64,000 nucleotides of DNA from Trinickia violacea (GCF_005280735.1 NZ_CP040077.1:124001-188000); one strand, 5' to 3'; counted from the stretch's first letter, positions 43,172 through 52,003 are shown. A program made the numbers and translations. Notes: generated from the sequence alone by a model not told the origin.

Positions 43172-44300
43172 ATGGAACACGATAGCACTCTGTACGTCGG
43201 TCTTGATGTCCATAAGGATTCGATCACGGTCGCCTATGCGCTTGGCGCGGGCGAGGTCGAACTGCTTAGCAAGATCGGTACGACCAAGACGGATATCGAT
43301 CGCCTGTGCAAGCGCCTGCAGTCGAAGGCGCGGCGCATCGGCATCGTCTACGAAGCGGGGCCGTGCGGCTACGCGCTTTACCGCCAGCTCGCGCAGAAGG
43401 GGTTCGACTGCATGGTGTGCGCTCCGTCCTTGATTCCCAGGAAGCCGGGAGAGCGCGTGAAGACCGATCGGCGCGATGCGATCAATTGGTGCAGGCACTG
43501 CGTGCCGGCGACCTGTCAGCGGTCTATGTGCCCAGCGTCGAAGACGAAGCATTTCGCGATCTGGCCCGCGCGTGGGCCAGCGCCAGGACGATCTGAAACG
43601 TGCACGGCAACGCCTGAAGGGCTTTCTACTCTCGCACGATGTGCGTTATGCCGGCCGAGCCGACTGGGGACCTGCGCACCGGCGCTGGCTGAGCACATTT
43701 GCGTTCGACAGCGCCTGGCAGCAACTGGCGTTCGAGGAACATCGGCGCACGATCGAGGATCGTCTCGCGCAATGCGAACGGTTGGAGACCGCGTTGCGCG
43801 AGGCGGCCGTCGACTGGCGCTTTTATCCAGCGGTGCTGTGCCTGCAGGCCATGCGCGGCGTGCAGTTCACTACGGCGGTGGGCCTGCTTGCCGAACTGGG
43901 CGATCTATCGCGCTTTGCCCAGCCACGCCAGTTGATGGCTTGGCTGGGGGTGACGCCATGCGAGCATTCGTCGGGCGAGAAGCGCCGTCAAGGCAGTATC
44001 ACCAAGAACGGCAACAGCTATGCGAGAAAGCTGCTTGTCGAAGCCGCTTGGAGCTACCAGCATCCGGCCCGTGTGAGTCCGGAGATTCAGCGTCGCCACG
44101 AGGGCATCCCCAAACCCATCGTTGATCGTGCCTGGGATGCGCAGGTGCGCCTGTGTGGGCGTTATCGCAAGCTTGTCGCACGTGGCAAGCCAAAGAACAT
44201 TGCGGTCGTCGCGCTCGCCCGGGAACTGAGCGGCTTCATCTGGGACATCAGCCGGCTCGCGATGTCGCTCGCCGCGCGGCCCGAGGTGCGCATGGCGTGA
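43172..44300 (+). pseudogene. IS110-family transposase, two frameshifts
   Basis: The protein starts MEHDSTLYVGLDVHKDSITV with a GGAGG site upstream and shows the DEDD-type N-domain (LDVHK, YEAGPCGYALYRQL, KTDRRDA). The frame changes near 43483-43490 (after KTDRRDAI) and again near 43570-43580 (after AFRDLARA). It then continues LKRARQRLKGFLLSHDVRYA to the C-terminal serine-containing domain (GVQFTTAVGLLAELGDLSRF, QLMAWLGVTPCEHSSGEKRR). Each shift fits loss of one base. The transposase is therefore almost certainly inactive unless sequencing error explains both changes. Confidence 0.88.
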
Positions 44301-44590
44301 CGCAACGCCTGCGCGACGCTTGAATTACCCTGGCCACTTGAGAAGGTGTTTCCTGAGGGCGGCGTAGCCCGGCACCTGAGTAACCCGCGAGCGTACTACG
44401 CAACGGATTGCATCCGACTTGCGGCGTTAGATAGCGGTAGGCTTATTGGGCGGACATCTGTAATGCGGTAGCCAACCCGCGGATATCAGCGTGATCCACC
44501 GTCGAGACTTACTGCTACGCCGCCCTCAGGAAATTCGGACAACATGCAGTTGAAAACTGGAAAACCGATCCCGATTGACAGCGGGAGTCA
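44301..44590 (+). ncRNA. Candidate guide (bridge/seek) RNA region in the 3' non-coding part of the IS110-type element
   Basis: IS1111-group elements carry a structured RNA downstream of the transposase that pairs with donor and target DNA. Here 290 bp contain no ORF but a 20-bp perfect inverted repeat: TTTCCTGAGGGCGGCGTAGC at 44349-44368 and its complement at 44514-44533. Inside it are ATATCAG (44483-44489), identical to the element's right end, and CGTTAG (44425-44430), identical to the target just left of the element. These matches are short (6-7 bases), so they are suggestive only. Confidence 0.4.
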
Positions 44591-44596
44591 TATCAG

Positions 44597-44638
44597 TACG
44601 CGGCACGTGATGAGGTCCGTTCGAACCAAATCGAAGCT
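44597..44638 (+). repeat. Dispersed repeat copy C, third fragment
   Basis: TACGCGGCACGTGATGAGGT and following bases match the inner part of copies A and D. With 42852-43046 it restores the order CCGTTAG-TACGCGGCAC seen in copy A (CCGTTAG-CACGTGGCAC), confirming that the IS110-type element entered this copy. Confidence 0.75.
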
Positions 44639-44681
44639 ACCGGTTTGCCCGCACCCCCCGTTGCCTACGATTGGAAGCAAG

Positions 44682-44789
44682 CCGAAGCCGAAGCCGAAGC
44701 CGAAGCCGAAGCCGAAGCCCAAGCCCAAGCCCAAGCCCAAGCCCAAGCCCAAGCCCAAGCCCAAGCCCAAGCCCAAGCCCAAGCCCAAG
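44682..44789. repeat. Hexanucleotide tandem repeat, 18 units
   Basis: Six CCGAAG units are followed by twelve CCCAAG units with no interruption (108 bp). The two blocks differ by one base, which implies expansion of a variant unit. The array lies exactly between the inner ends of the oppositely oriented repeat copies C and D. It can be read as Lys-Pro repeats or, on the other strand, Leu-Gly repeats, but I do not consider either a real gene. Confidence 0.95.
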
Positions 44790-44803
44790 CGCATGGGCCC
44801 ACC

Positions 44804-45118
44804 GCAAGACAGCCTCTTTAGACCTTTCCTGACCTCCATCGCCGATTTGACGCGAACGGACGAAATTCTGTGCCGCGTGCTACTGGGCCGCGCGTCGAGC
44901 GATAGCGGTTTCCCACGGTTGCCCTTGGAACACCGGTACTAACAGGGTTGAGTGCCTCCGGGCGGGCCGTCCGGCGAGGACGCGCTTTTGGTTACTTTTG
45001 GCAAGGACAAAAGTAACCCCGGTCCCGGGGAGGGACGGACTGTACGGAACGGCGCGAATTCAAAGTTGCACGACAAACCCAAGCGAACGAACAAAACCGC
45101 GCCGCAGGCAAAAAAAAC
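44804..45118 (-). repeat. Dispersed ~300-bp repeat, copy D
   Basis: Inverted relative to copy C and the most complete copy of the family. It keeps both hairpins perfectly. Its inner end (GCAAGACAGCCTCTTTAGAC) extends the match to copy A beyond that in B. It abuts the amino-acid permease 3' region. The 44.3-45.2 kb gap holds only this repeat, the array and the IS tail; no gene is seen. Confidence 0.85.
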
Positions 45119-45230
45119 CGTCGGCTAGACGAAAAAAAGCGGCACCCCCGAATACCCCAGAAGCACCGCTCTTGCACAAACAAGCACCCCAAACACCACC
45201 CCTACCGGCGCGGAGCGCAAATAAAAAAAC

Positions 45231-46631
45231 TCAATGCTGCCCAGAATGCGCCAACTTCGAGTGATGCCGCGAATACCCGAAATAAACAACCATCCCGATG
45301 ACGAGCCAAACCAAGAACGCGATCCAGGTAATGGCTTGCAGATGCACCATCAAGAACAGACAAGAGGCGACAGCCAGAACAGGCACAACAGGCACGCCAG
45401 GGCACTTAAAAGCACGCGGCAATTCAGGATGCGTGCGCCGCAGCACAAGCACCGCAATGGACACCATCGAGAAAGCCGCCAAAGTCCCGATATTGATCAG
45501 CTCGGCGAGCACATTCAAAGGCACCAGGGCGCCGATGAGCCCAAAAAACAGCCCCACGATCCAAGTCGTCAAAAACGGCGTAGCGAAGCGAGGATGCACT
45601 CGCGAAAGCGCCTTCGGCAACAACCCGTCCCGCGACATCGCAAAGATGATCCGCGTCTGCCCGTAGCTCATCACGAGAATCACGGTCAGCATGCCAAGCA
45701 CGGCGCCCAGGTCGATGAAGCCCGCCACCCACTTCTCTCCCGCCACTTGCAGCACGTACGACACCGGGTGCGAAATGTTCGCGAACTGCGCCGACGGCAC
45801 GATGCCCGTCACCACCGCCGCCACCGCCACGTACAGCACGGCGCAAACGGCCAGCGACGCGATGATCCCGATCGGCAAGTCGCGCTTCGGATTGCCGACT
45901 TCCTCGGCCGCCGACGACACCGCGTCGAACCCGATGAACGCGAAGAACATCACCGCCGCCGCGCCGAACACGCCGTTCATGCCGTGCGGCATGAACGGAT
46001 GCCAGTTGGCCGGCGTCACATGGAACACGCCCACGGCGATCACGAGCAGCACCACCGTCACCTTGATCGCCACCATGATGTTGTTCACGCGCGTCGATTC
46101 GCGCACGCCCACCGACAGCAGCGCGGTGATCACAAACATCACGAGGAACGCGGGCAGGTTGAAGAGCGTCGCGACCCCAGGCAGCGCGCCGGGAGCCGCC
46201 GTCAGCGCGACCGGCAGCGAGATGCCGAAGCCCGAGAGCAGCGACTGCAGGTAGCCCGACCACCCCACCGACACCGCCGATGCAGCCAGCCCGTACTCGA
46301 GCATCAAGTCCCAGCCGATGATCCACGCGACCAATTCGCCCAAGGTCGCATACGAATACGTATAGATGGAGCCGGCGACCGGAATCGTCGACGCGAATTC
46401 CGCATAGGAAAGCGCCGCGAGGCAGCACGCGATCGCAGCGAGCACGAACGACAGCATCAGCGCCGGACCGGCCTGTACGGCGCCCGTGCCGGTCAGCACG
46501 AAGATGCCGGTGCCGATGATCGCGCCGATGCCGAGGAAGGTGAGGTCGAGCGCGCCGAGCGCTTTCTTCAAGCCGGCGGCGTGCGCCCCGGCGATCATGT
46601 GTTCAACGTTTTTCTTGCGGAAAAGGGACAT
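45231..46631 (-). CDS. APC-superfamily cationic amino-acid transporter (CAT type)
   Basis: 466 residues with about 12 membrane segments. LGALDLTFLGIGAIIGTGIF is the helix I unwound substrate-binding motif of APC transporters. FFAFIGFDAVSSAAEEVGNP and RDLPIGIIASLAVCAVLYVA are the CAT-family block around helix VI. GYGQTR-like SYGQTRIIFAMSRDGLLPKA follows. It probably imports an amino acid such as arginine or lysine, but substrate cannot be read from the sequence. It is followed by repeat copy D and preceded by 293 bp that also contain the terminator of the regulator gene. Confidence 0.9.
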   Translation of the reverse strand: MSLFRKKNVEHMIAGAHAAGLKKALGALDLTFLGIGAIIGTGIFVLTGTGAVQAGPALMLSFVLAAIACCLAALSYAEFASTIPVAGSIYTYSYATLGELVAWIIGWDLMLEYGLAASAVSVGWSGYLQSLLSGFGISLPVALTAAPGALPGVATLFNLPAFLVMFVITALLSVGVRESTRVNNIMVAIKVTVVLLVIAVGVFHVTPANWHPFMPHGMNGVFGAAAVMFFAFIGFDAVSSAAEEVGNPKRDLPIGIIASLAVCAVLYVAVAAVVTGIVPSAQFANISHPVSYVLQVAGEKWVAGFIDLGAVLGMLTVILVMSYGQTRIIFAMSRDGLLPKALSRVHPRFATPFLTTWIVGLFFGLIGALVPLNVLAELINIGTLAAFSMVSIAVLVLRRTHPELPRAFKCPGVPVVPVLAVASCLFLMVHLQAITWIAFLVWLVIGMVVYFGYSRHHSKLAHSGQH

Positions 46632-46825
46632 TTGGGACGAGGTCTCCTGGTTGGCGAGCGAGGCGGCAGGCGCCGCGCGCTTCGCCGGAATTTCGAGAAC
46701 CCGAGATTTTAGCGGATGTCGCAGCGCACCCTTGCCGGGGTGCGCATGGACGGGTGCGGATGAACGGCTGCGGAAAGACTATCGCCAATCCTCTGACGAG
46801 ACAGAGCGGCACTTTTGGAGCCGGG

Positions 46826-46863
46826 ATAAAAAAACGGCTCCCTGCGCCGGGCGCGGGAGCCGT
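46826..46863 (-). terminator. Rho-independent terminator after the response-regulator gene
   Basis: On the minus strand ACGGCTCCC (46863-46855) pairs with GGGAGCCGT (46842-46834) and is followed by seven T residues. It lies 60-100 bp after the response-regulator stop. It also stands in the short gap upstream of the permease, so it insulates the two. Confidence 0.8.
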
Positions 46864-46924
46864 TGGGAACCACATCTTTGATCTCGCGCTGCTTGACAGC
46901 GTCTTCTGGCGCCCCCCGTGGCGT

Positions 46925-47581
46925 TTATGCGGTCATCGCCGGATTGAGGTCGACGAGACGATTGCTCATCACGTAGAACGTCAACTCGGCGTTGTTGTTG
47001 AGTTTCATCTTTTCCAGCAGTCGCGAGCGGTACACGCTCACCGTCTTCACCGACAGCGACAGTGCGTTCGCGATGTCGGTCAGACGCTTGCCCGACGCGA
47101 GCATGCACAGCGTCTGGTATTCGCGGTCCGACAGCTTTTCGTGCGGCAATTGCTCGCCGTCGAACGAGACGTAGTCGGCGAGCGCTTCCGCCATCGCGGG
47201 GCTCACGTACTTGCGGCCGGCGGCGACTTGCTGGATCGCCTCGATCATCTGCGCGGCGTTGACCGTCTTCGACAGATAGCCGGCCGCGCCCGCTTTCAGC
47301 GCGCGCACCGCGTACTGATCTTCGCGGTACATCGAAAACATCATCACCGGCAGGCGCGGCACCTTGCGCTTCATGCGCTTCAACACTTCGACGCCGTTCA
47401 TGTCCGGCAGCGAGATGTCGAGCAGGGTCGCGTCGAACACGGTCTTGTCGATGCTCGCGAGCGCTTGCGCGCCGTTGTCGGCCTCGACGACCTCGCGCGC
47501 AATGCCGCGATCGAGCAGCAATTGCCGCACGCCCTGGCGAACGATCACGTGGTCGTCGACGAGGAGAATGCGCAGCGTCAT
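46925..47581 (-). CDS. NarL/LuxR-type response regulator
   Basis: 218 residues from ATG 47581. The receiver domain has acidic pocket VDD, phospho-acceptor Asp55 in FDATLLDISLPDMNGVEVL, and YLSKTVNAAQMIEAI with the conserved Lys. The C-terminal LuxR helix-turn-helix is LSDREYQTLCMLASGKRLTD, IANALSLSVKTVSVYRSRLL. It is the output of the kinase encoded directly upstream, whose stop overlaps this ATG (ATGA). Target genes are unknown. Confidence 0.94.
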   Translation of the reverse strand: MTLRILLVDDHVIVRQGVRQLLLDRGIAREVVEADNGAQALASIDKTVFDATLLDISLPDMNGVEVLKRMKRKVPRLPVMMFSMYREDQYAVRALKAGAAGYLSKTVNAAQMIEAIQQVAAGRKYVSPAMAEALADYVSFDGEQLPHEKLSDREYQTLCMLASGKRLTDIANALSLSVKTVSVYRSRLLEKMKLNNNAELTFYVMSNRLVDLNPAMTA

Positions 47582-48468
47582 CGGGCCGGCCTCACGAACA
47601 GCGAGACGTTGCGGCACGGCGCGTCGGCTTCGAGCATCGATTGCCACGCGAAGCGGGCACGCACCGTCGTGCCGCTCGCTTGCGCAGTCTCCTGCTTGCT
47701 GTCCGGCTTGGGCGACACGATGCGCAGCTTGCCGCCGAACGCGTCGCAGCGCGCGCGCATGCCGGCGAGGCCGAAGCCGCTCGTGTCCTTGCGGGCGCGG
47801 CGTCCGATGCCGCGGCCGTCGTCCTCGACGACCACCGTCAGATGGCGGCGGTCGGTCTCGATGCGCACGTTGGCGCACGACGCGCCGGCGTGTTTCGCGA
47901 CGTTCGAGAGCGCTTCTTGGGCGACGCGGAAGATCGCGAGCGCCGCGCCGTAGGGGAGTTGGGTGATGCGGACGTCGGCGGCGCAGACGAAGCTCGTCCT
48001 GAGCCGCGTGCGGGCGGCGAAGCCCTCGGTCCACTGCGACAGCGCGCTGACGATGCCCGCGTCGAGCGGGCGCGCGTGCAGGTGCTCGACGATGCGGCGG
48101 CTCGCATCGCTCGCGGCGTCGAGCGACTGCTGGGCGACGGCGAGGGCCGCCGCACATTGCGGGTCGGCGCCGGCGGGCAGGCGGTGTTCGGCGTTGGCGA
48201 GCGCGAAGCGGGCCGCGGTCAGCTCGGCGCCGACGCTGTCGTGCAGCTCCTGCGCCAGATAGGCGCGCGCGTCTTCATGGGCGACCGTCAGCTCGGCCGC
48301 GAGCTCGCGCACACGTTTGCGCAGCGCCTCGGCTTCGCGCTCCGCGGCGCGCCGGGCCTCGAGATGTTCGGCTTGGGTGAAGGGGTCGATGCCGTGCGCG
48401 CGGCCCGCCTCGCTCGGCAGCGCAAGTGAGGTGATCGCGTTGATTGGTACGACAATCGACGTGTCCAT
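47578..48468 (-). CDS. Soluble HisKA_3-type sensor histidine kinase
   Basis: 296 residues with no membrane segment. A coiled coil at ~32-65 leads into the dimerisation helix YLAQELHDSVGAELTAARFA with His76 as phospho-acceptor. The ATP-binding domain has VVVEDDGRGIGRRARKDTSG and FGLAGMRARCDAFGGKLRIV. No PAS, GAF or periplasmic sensor is seen, so the signal must be cytoplasmic or delivered by another protein. It is the NarX/DegS type, coupled to the response regulator. Confidence 0.92.
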   Translation of the reverse strand: MDTSIVVPINAITSLALPSEAGRAHGIDPFTQAEHLEARRAAEREAEALRKRVRELAAELTVAHEDARAYLAQELHDSVGAELTAARFALANAEHRLPAGADPQCAAALAVAQQSLDAASDASRRIVEHLHARPLDAGIVSALSQWTEGFAARTRLRTSFVCAADVRITQLPYGAALAIFRVAQEALSNVAKHAGASCANVRIETDRRHLTVVVEDDGRGIGRRARKDTSGFGLAGMRARCDAFGGKLRIVSPKPDSKQETAQASGTTVRARFAWQSMLEADAPCRNVSLFVRPAR

Positions 48469-48871
48469 GGATTTCCCTACGGGTCACACAAGCAGGCTTC
48501 CGGCGCGTCTCAAAAGCCGCCGCCAAAGCGGTCAAAAAGACGAGGCGCGACGGACAAACGGTAACGGCACAGCGTAACGTTTTTTACATCTCGTAACAAA
48601 TCGACGCTAACCCTATGATTGTTTCAAAACCTTCCCACCGCGCCGCGATGATATCCCAAAACAATTTAAAAGTCTGATGAGACAAGGCTTCCAGTGTTGT
48701 TTGCCATCAAAGATTCACATCTGGCGCGGGTTTTCGTGTAGGAAAAACACCGACATGAAAAGTGGCGGTAAGGAATTGATTTGTAACGTTAGGACAGGTT
48801 GGGCGGAACTGCGGCAATGAGCGGGACGGGCCGCGCAGGCGCATGCGGCAATCCGCTGTGCAGCTTTGCAT

Positions 48872-48909
48872 GGGACCCGAGTAACCGCTGAAGCGCTAAC
48901 TCGGGTCGA
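48872..48909. repeat. Single hairpin repeat of the coxE-coxG family
   Basis: GACCCGAGTTAGCGCTTCAG pairs back on itself around a short central loop (the same arms appear as ACCCGAGTAACCGCTGAAGCG and its complement). The core GCGCTTCAGCG resembles the units at 35252-35422. It lies in the 515-bp gap between the kinase gene and fpr; apart from this hairpin, the fpr terminator and an AT-rich kinase promoter region, nothing else is seen there. Confidence 0.65.
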
Positions 48910-48911
48910 CA

Positions 48912-48944
48912 TAAAAAAACCGGAGCGCGCGGCTCCGGTTTTTA
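48912..48944 (-). terminator. Terminator after fpr
   Basis: AAAAACCGGAGC and GCTCCGGTTTTT flank a GCGCG loop, giving a stem with T-runs on both strands. It lies 40 bp beyond the fpr stop and can work in both directions. Confidence 0.8.
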
Positions 48945-48983
48945 AGATATTCGTCAGACTAAATCTGCACTGATCGCCCTCGA

Positions 48984-49754
48984 TCAGCCGACGAACGCCT
49001 TTTCGACGACATAGTGGCCCGGCGCATTGTTGCTGCCTTCCTCGAAGCCGAGACCGTCGAGCAACTCGCGCGTGTCGCGCAGCATGTGCGGGCTGCCGCA
49101 CAGCATGACGCGGTCGTTCTCTTTCGAGAACGGCGGCACCTCGAGGTCTTCGAACAGCTTCTTCGTGTCGATCAGCTCGGTGATCCGGCCCCGGTTCTGG
49201 AACGTTTCGCGCGTAACGGTCGGGTAGTAGACGAGTTTTTCGCTCACCAGCTCGCCGATGTGCTCGTGCGCCGGCAGGTGATCGGTGATGTATTCGTTGT
49301 ACGCGAGTTCGTCGACGAACCGGCAGGTGTGTGTCAGCACGATCTTTTCGTAGCGATCGTAGACGTCCGGATCTTTGATGATCGACATGAACGGCGCGAG
49401 GCCCGTGCCGGTCGACAGCAGCCACAGCGTCTTGCCCGGCAACAGGTTGTCGCACATCAGCGTGCCGGTCGGCTTCTTGCCGATCAGCACCTGGTCGCCC
49501 ACCTTGAGGTGCTGCAGGCGCGAGGTCAGCGGGCCGTCCTGAACCTTGATGCTCAGGAATTCCAGGTTTTCTTCGTAGTTGGCGCTCGCCATGCTGTAGG
49601 CGCGGATCAGCGGCTTACCCTCGACCTCGAGGCCGACCATCGTGAATTGGCCGTTTTCGAAGCGGAACCCCGCGTCGCGCGTGCAGGTGAAGCTGAAAAG
49701 CGTGTCGGTCCAGTGATGGACGGAGAGAACGGTTTGAGAATTCAGGTTGCTCAT
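48984..49754 (-). CDS. fpr: Ferredoxin-NADP+ reductase
   Basis: 256 residues from ATG 49754. FAD-binding RAYSMASANYEENLEF (RxYS motif) and NADP-binding LLSTGTGLAPFMSIIKDPDV, VMLCGSPHMLRDTRELLDGL identify the bacterial Fpr class. It exchanges electrons between NADPH and ferredoxin or flavodoxin. The C-terminus APGHYVVEKAFVG ends as in subclass I reductases. It stands alone with a terminator downstream; the gap to the LysE gene is 156 bp. Confidence 0.95.
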   Translation of the reverse strand: MSNLNSQTVLSVHHWTDTLFSFTCTRDAGFRFENGQFTMVGLEVEGKPLIRAYSMASANYEENLEFLSIKVQDGPLTSRLQHLKVGDQVLIGKKPTGTLMCDNLLPGKTLWLLSTGTGLAPFMSIIKDPDVYDRYEKIVLTHTCRFVDELAYNEYITDHLPAHEHIGELVSEKLVYYPTVTRETFQNRGRITELIDTKKLFEDLEVPPFSKENDRVMLCGSPHMLRDTRELLDGLGFEEGSNNAPGHYVVEKAFVG

Positions 49755-49910
49755 GGCTTCTTGGAGATGCGCCGCTGCGCCGGGGCGCCGATGGCGCCGG
49801 ACAGGGAGTCGCAAAACGACGGGAAAACGCGCATTTTAACGCGGCACGCGTTATGCGTCTTCGACACCCCTTACATATCGAAATAACTCGACGGTATAAG
49901 GGGGCGGGCT

Positions 49911-50555
49911 TTAGCGCTCGGCGACGAGCTTCGCGCCCAGGCCGACCAGCGCGGCGCCGCACAGGCCATCGATCGGCCGGCGCAGCTTGCGGTAGCCGCG
50001 CTGCGTGCGCTCGGACGCGAACATCAGCGCGACGCCGCCGTACCACCCGGCCGACAGCACGCCGATCATCGCGAGCACCACGCCGTAGAACCAGAGCGGC
50101 GGATGCGCGGGAAACATGGCCGCGAACACGCTGGTCCAGAACACGCAGGATTTCGGATTGGTGAGGCAGGTGACGAGACCGGACCGATACGCGCGCCAAT
50201 AGGCTGCGACATCGTGTGCCTCGGGCTCGGCGGTGTCCGGGGCGGCGGCCGCCGCCGGTTCGGCCTTGGCGCTCGAGCGCAGCAGCTTGAGCCCGAAGTA
50301 GACGAGGTAGACCGCGCCCATGATCCGGATGCCGGTGTAGAGCCACTCGATCTGCTGCAGGACGGCCGCGAGGCCAAGCATCGCAAGCGTCGCCCACGTC
50401 ACCGATGCCGTGCCGACGCCGAGCGCCGAAGCGGCGCCGAGCCCGCGCCGGCCCGAGAGCGAGAGCTGCGTGATCATGAAGAAGTTCGGTCCCGGGCTGA
50501 TGGCGGCGACCAGGTAGACGACGGCGATTTGCAGCAGGATCGGCAGGTAATGCAC
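49911..50555 (-). CDS. LysE/RhtB family amino-acid exporter
   Basis: 214 residues starting at GTG 50555. VYLVAAISPGPNFFMITQLS holds the family SPGP motif. About six membrane segments are predicted. ALGVGTASVTWATLAMLGLA and LVTCLTNPKSCVFWTSVFAA (NPK motif) are typical. It exports amino acids or related metabolites; substrate not determinable. A 20-residue Ala/Pro-rich cytoplasmic loop (AKAEPAAAAAPDTAEPEAHD) is unusual. Confidence 0.93.
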   Translation of the reverse strand: MHYLPILLQIAVVYLVAAISPGPNFFMITQLSLSGRRGLGAASALGVGTASVTWATLAMLGLAAVLQQIEWLYTGIRIMGAVYLVYFGLKLLRSSAKAEPAAAAAPDTAEPEAHDVAAYWRAYRSGLVTCLTNPKSCVFWTSVFAAMFPAHPPLWFYGVVLAMIGVLSAGWYGGVALMFASERTQRGYRKLRRPIDGLCGAALVGLGAKLVAER

Positions 50556-50671
50556 TATGGCGTGCCTCGGGCTAGGCGGTGGCGTGAAGCCGCTACTGTA
50601 TCTGCATGCAGAAAATCGCGAGCGGGAAATCCCTTATACGAGCGTTGCCACTGACACGACCGTTGCCGCGC

Positions 50672-51481
50672 TCATTCGAGCCGCAGCCGAGCCATGTACG
50701 GCAGATGGTCCGACAACCAAGCCGTTTCCTGCGCCGGCTGAATCCATTCGACGGGCCGCATGCCGCGCACGAACATCTTGTCGAGCGCGAGCGCCGGCGA
50801 GAACGCTGGAAACGTGCGGCCCGCTTCGCCGAGCCACGTCGCCACTTCGCGCAGGCCGAGCTCGCCGAAGAGCGGCACCGAATCGTTGCGCCAGTCGTTG
50901 AAGTCGCCCGCGAGGACGAGCGGACCGTCGGGCGCCTCGCGCGCGATCCAGTGGGCGATCCAGTTCATCTGACGCAGCCGCGCCGCGCGCGTGAGCGCGA
51001 GGTGCGCACACAGCAGCGTGACCGATTTCCCCGCGAACGCCGCCCGCGCGACGAGCAGCCCGCGGCGCTCGAAGCGGTGCGCCGAGATATCCCAGCGCCC
51101 GCCGAGATCGAGCGGATGCGGCGACAAAATCGCATTGCCGTGCCGCCACGACGGCTTGAACACATTCGGCCCGAGCGCGATATCGAGCTCGAGCGAGCGG
51201 GCGATTTCGGTCGCCTGGCAATGCCAGACGTCTTCGAGCGGATCGTGGATGACGGGCGAGCCGAAGCTCGTCGCGAGCACCGGGCCGGGCATGCGGCGCG
51301 CCATCGCTTCCTGCAGAAAGTAAGCGTCGGCGTGCGTCGATTCCACCCAGCGCTGCATCGCGTTCCACGCCGTGAAGCCGAGCGGTGAGCGGCCTTTGTG
51401 GAGGTTCCAGCTCACCGCCATGAAGTCCTTTTTCAGCGGACTCTCATGTTTCAGTTGTGTCAGTTCTTCGGGATTTCGCAT
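50672..51481 (-). CDS. Endonuclease/exonuclease/phosphatase-family protein
   Basis: 269 residues. FMAVSWNLHKGRSPLGFTAW, DAYFLQEAMARRMPG, PLVLAGDFNDWRNDSVPLFG (GDFND metal and catalytic motif) and the final TAWLSDHLPYMARLRL (SDHLP) show the DNase I/EEP fold with all catalytic positions. No signal peptide. Possible substrates are nucleic acids or phospholipids (cf. sphingomyelinase-like and ElsH cardiolipin-like relatives); not decidable. It ends 117 bp before the LysE gene and begins 19 bp after the secreted hypothetical. Confidence 0.88.
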   Translation of the reverse strand: MRNPEELTQLKHESPLKKDFMAVSWNLHKGRSPLGFTAWNAMQRWVESTHADAYFLQEAMARRMPGPVLATSFGSPVIHDPLEDVWHCQATEIARSLELDIALGPNVFKPSWRHGNAILSPHPLDLGGRWDISAHRFERRGLLVARAAFAGKSVTLLCAHLALTRAARLRQMNWIAHWIAREAPDGPLVLAGDFNDWRNDSVPLFGELGLREVATWLGEAGRTFPAFSPALALDKMFVRGMRPVEWIQPAQETAWLSDHLPYMARLRLE

Positions 51482-51499
51482 TGCCGCGTCGTTCCCACT

Positions 51500-52003
51500 T
51501 CAATTCGTTTTCAAAGGCGGAACACTGGCGCGCACGCGGTATACCAGCGTCGGATTCTTATCGACGATCGTCCACGTTGCCCATTGACCGTTCGGTATCG
51601 TCAGTCCAGGGTGGCTCGCCGTGACTTCGCGCGGCTGCGGCGGCAGCTTGCAGCCTTCCACCGTTTGCGGCGCGCTGTCGTCTTCGAGCGTTTCCTGCGC
51701 TTCGATCGCGAGCGTCACGGAGTCGGTGCTCGCCTCAGTGGGCGAGACCGTCAGCGTGCGCGAGAGATCGATGTTGCCCGCCGGCTTGTCCTTGCAGCCG
51801 ACGTCATGCGTGACGTCGTGATGATGCGTCTCGGTGTGCGCCTGGCCGACCGTCGTCGTGGCGTCGAAGGAATCGATCTGCTGCCCGTCGCGCATGATCT
51901 GCAGCTCCCAGTGCACCGCCGGCTGCGCCGCGGTTTGCGCGTGCGCGGCGATAGACAAGGTGAACCAGGCGGCTGACAGCACGGCGGCACGGGCTTTCCA
52001 CAT
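51500..52003 (-). CDS. Secreted hypothetical protein
   Basis: 167 residues from ATG 52003 (GGAGAG upstream). A signal peptide MWKARAAVLSAAWFTLSIAA ends at HAQ. The mature protein has two cysteines (DVGCKDKP, VEGCKLPP), a His-rich stretch (THHHDVTHDV) and a probable beta-sandwich pattern (WELQIMRDGQQIDSFDATTT). No family recognised. It lies 19 bp upstream of the EEP gene and may be co-transcribed. Confidence 0.75.
   Translation of the reverse strand: MWKARAAVLSAAWFTLSIAAHAQTAAQPAVHWELQIMRDGQQIDSFDATTTVGQAHTETHHHDVTHDVGCKDKPAGNIDLSRTLTVSPTEASTDSVTLAIEAQETLEDDSAPQTVEGCKLPPQPREVTASHPGLTIPNGQWATWTIVDKNPTLVYRVRASVPPLKTN

Larger units (their letters stand above)
43047..44596 (+). mobile_element. 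IS110-family (IS1111-type) insertion sequence, transposase broken
   Basis: Ends were deduced from the break in repeat copy C. The left end TCAG then TATGACTCCCG, and the right end CGGGAGTCATA then TCAG, show an 11-bp perfect inverted repeat set four bases in from each boundary. Subterminal inverted repeats are characteristic of the IS1111 group, which makes no target duplication; here the same TCAG stands at both edges. The element has a long 3' non-coding region (44301-44590) where IS1111 elements encode a guide RNA. Boundaries are uncertain by a few bases. Confidence 0.8.

Noticed and set aside
44682..44789. Possible CRISPR array
   Set aside because: Units are 6 bp and contiguous with no spacers.
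44544..44942. A 132-residue Lys-Pro repeat protein (and a Leu-Gly version on the other strand)
   Set aside because: It runs from the tail of an IS element through a hexamer array into repeat copy D. The non-repetitive end is dispersed-repeat sequence, so it is not a gene.
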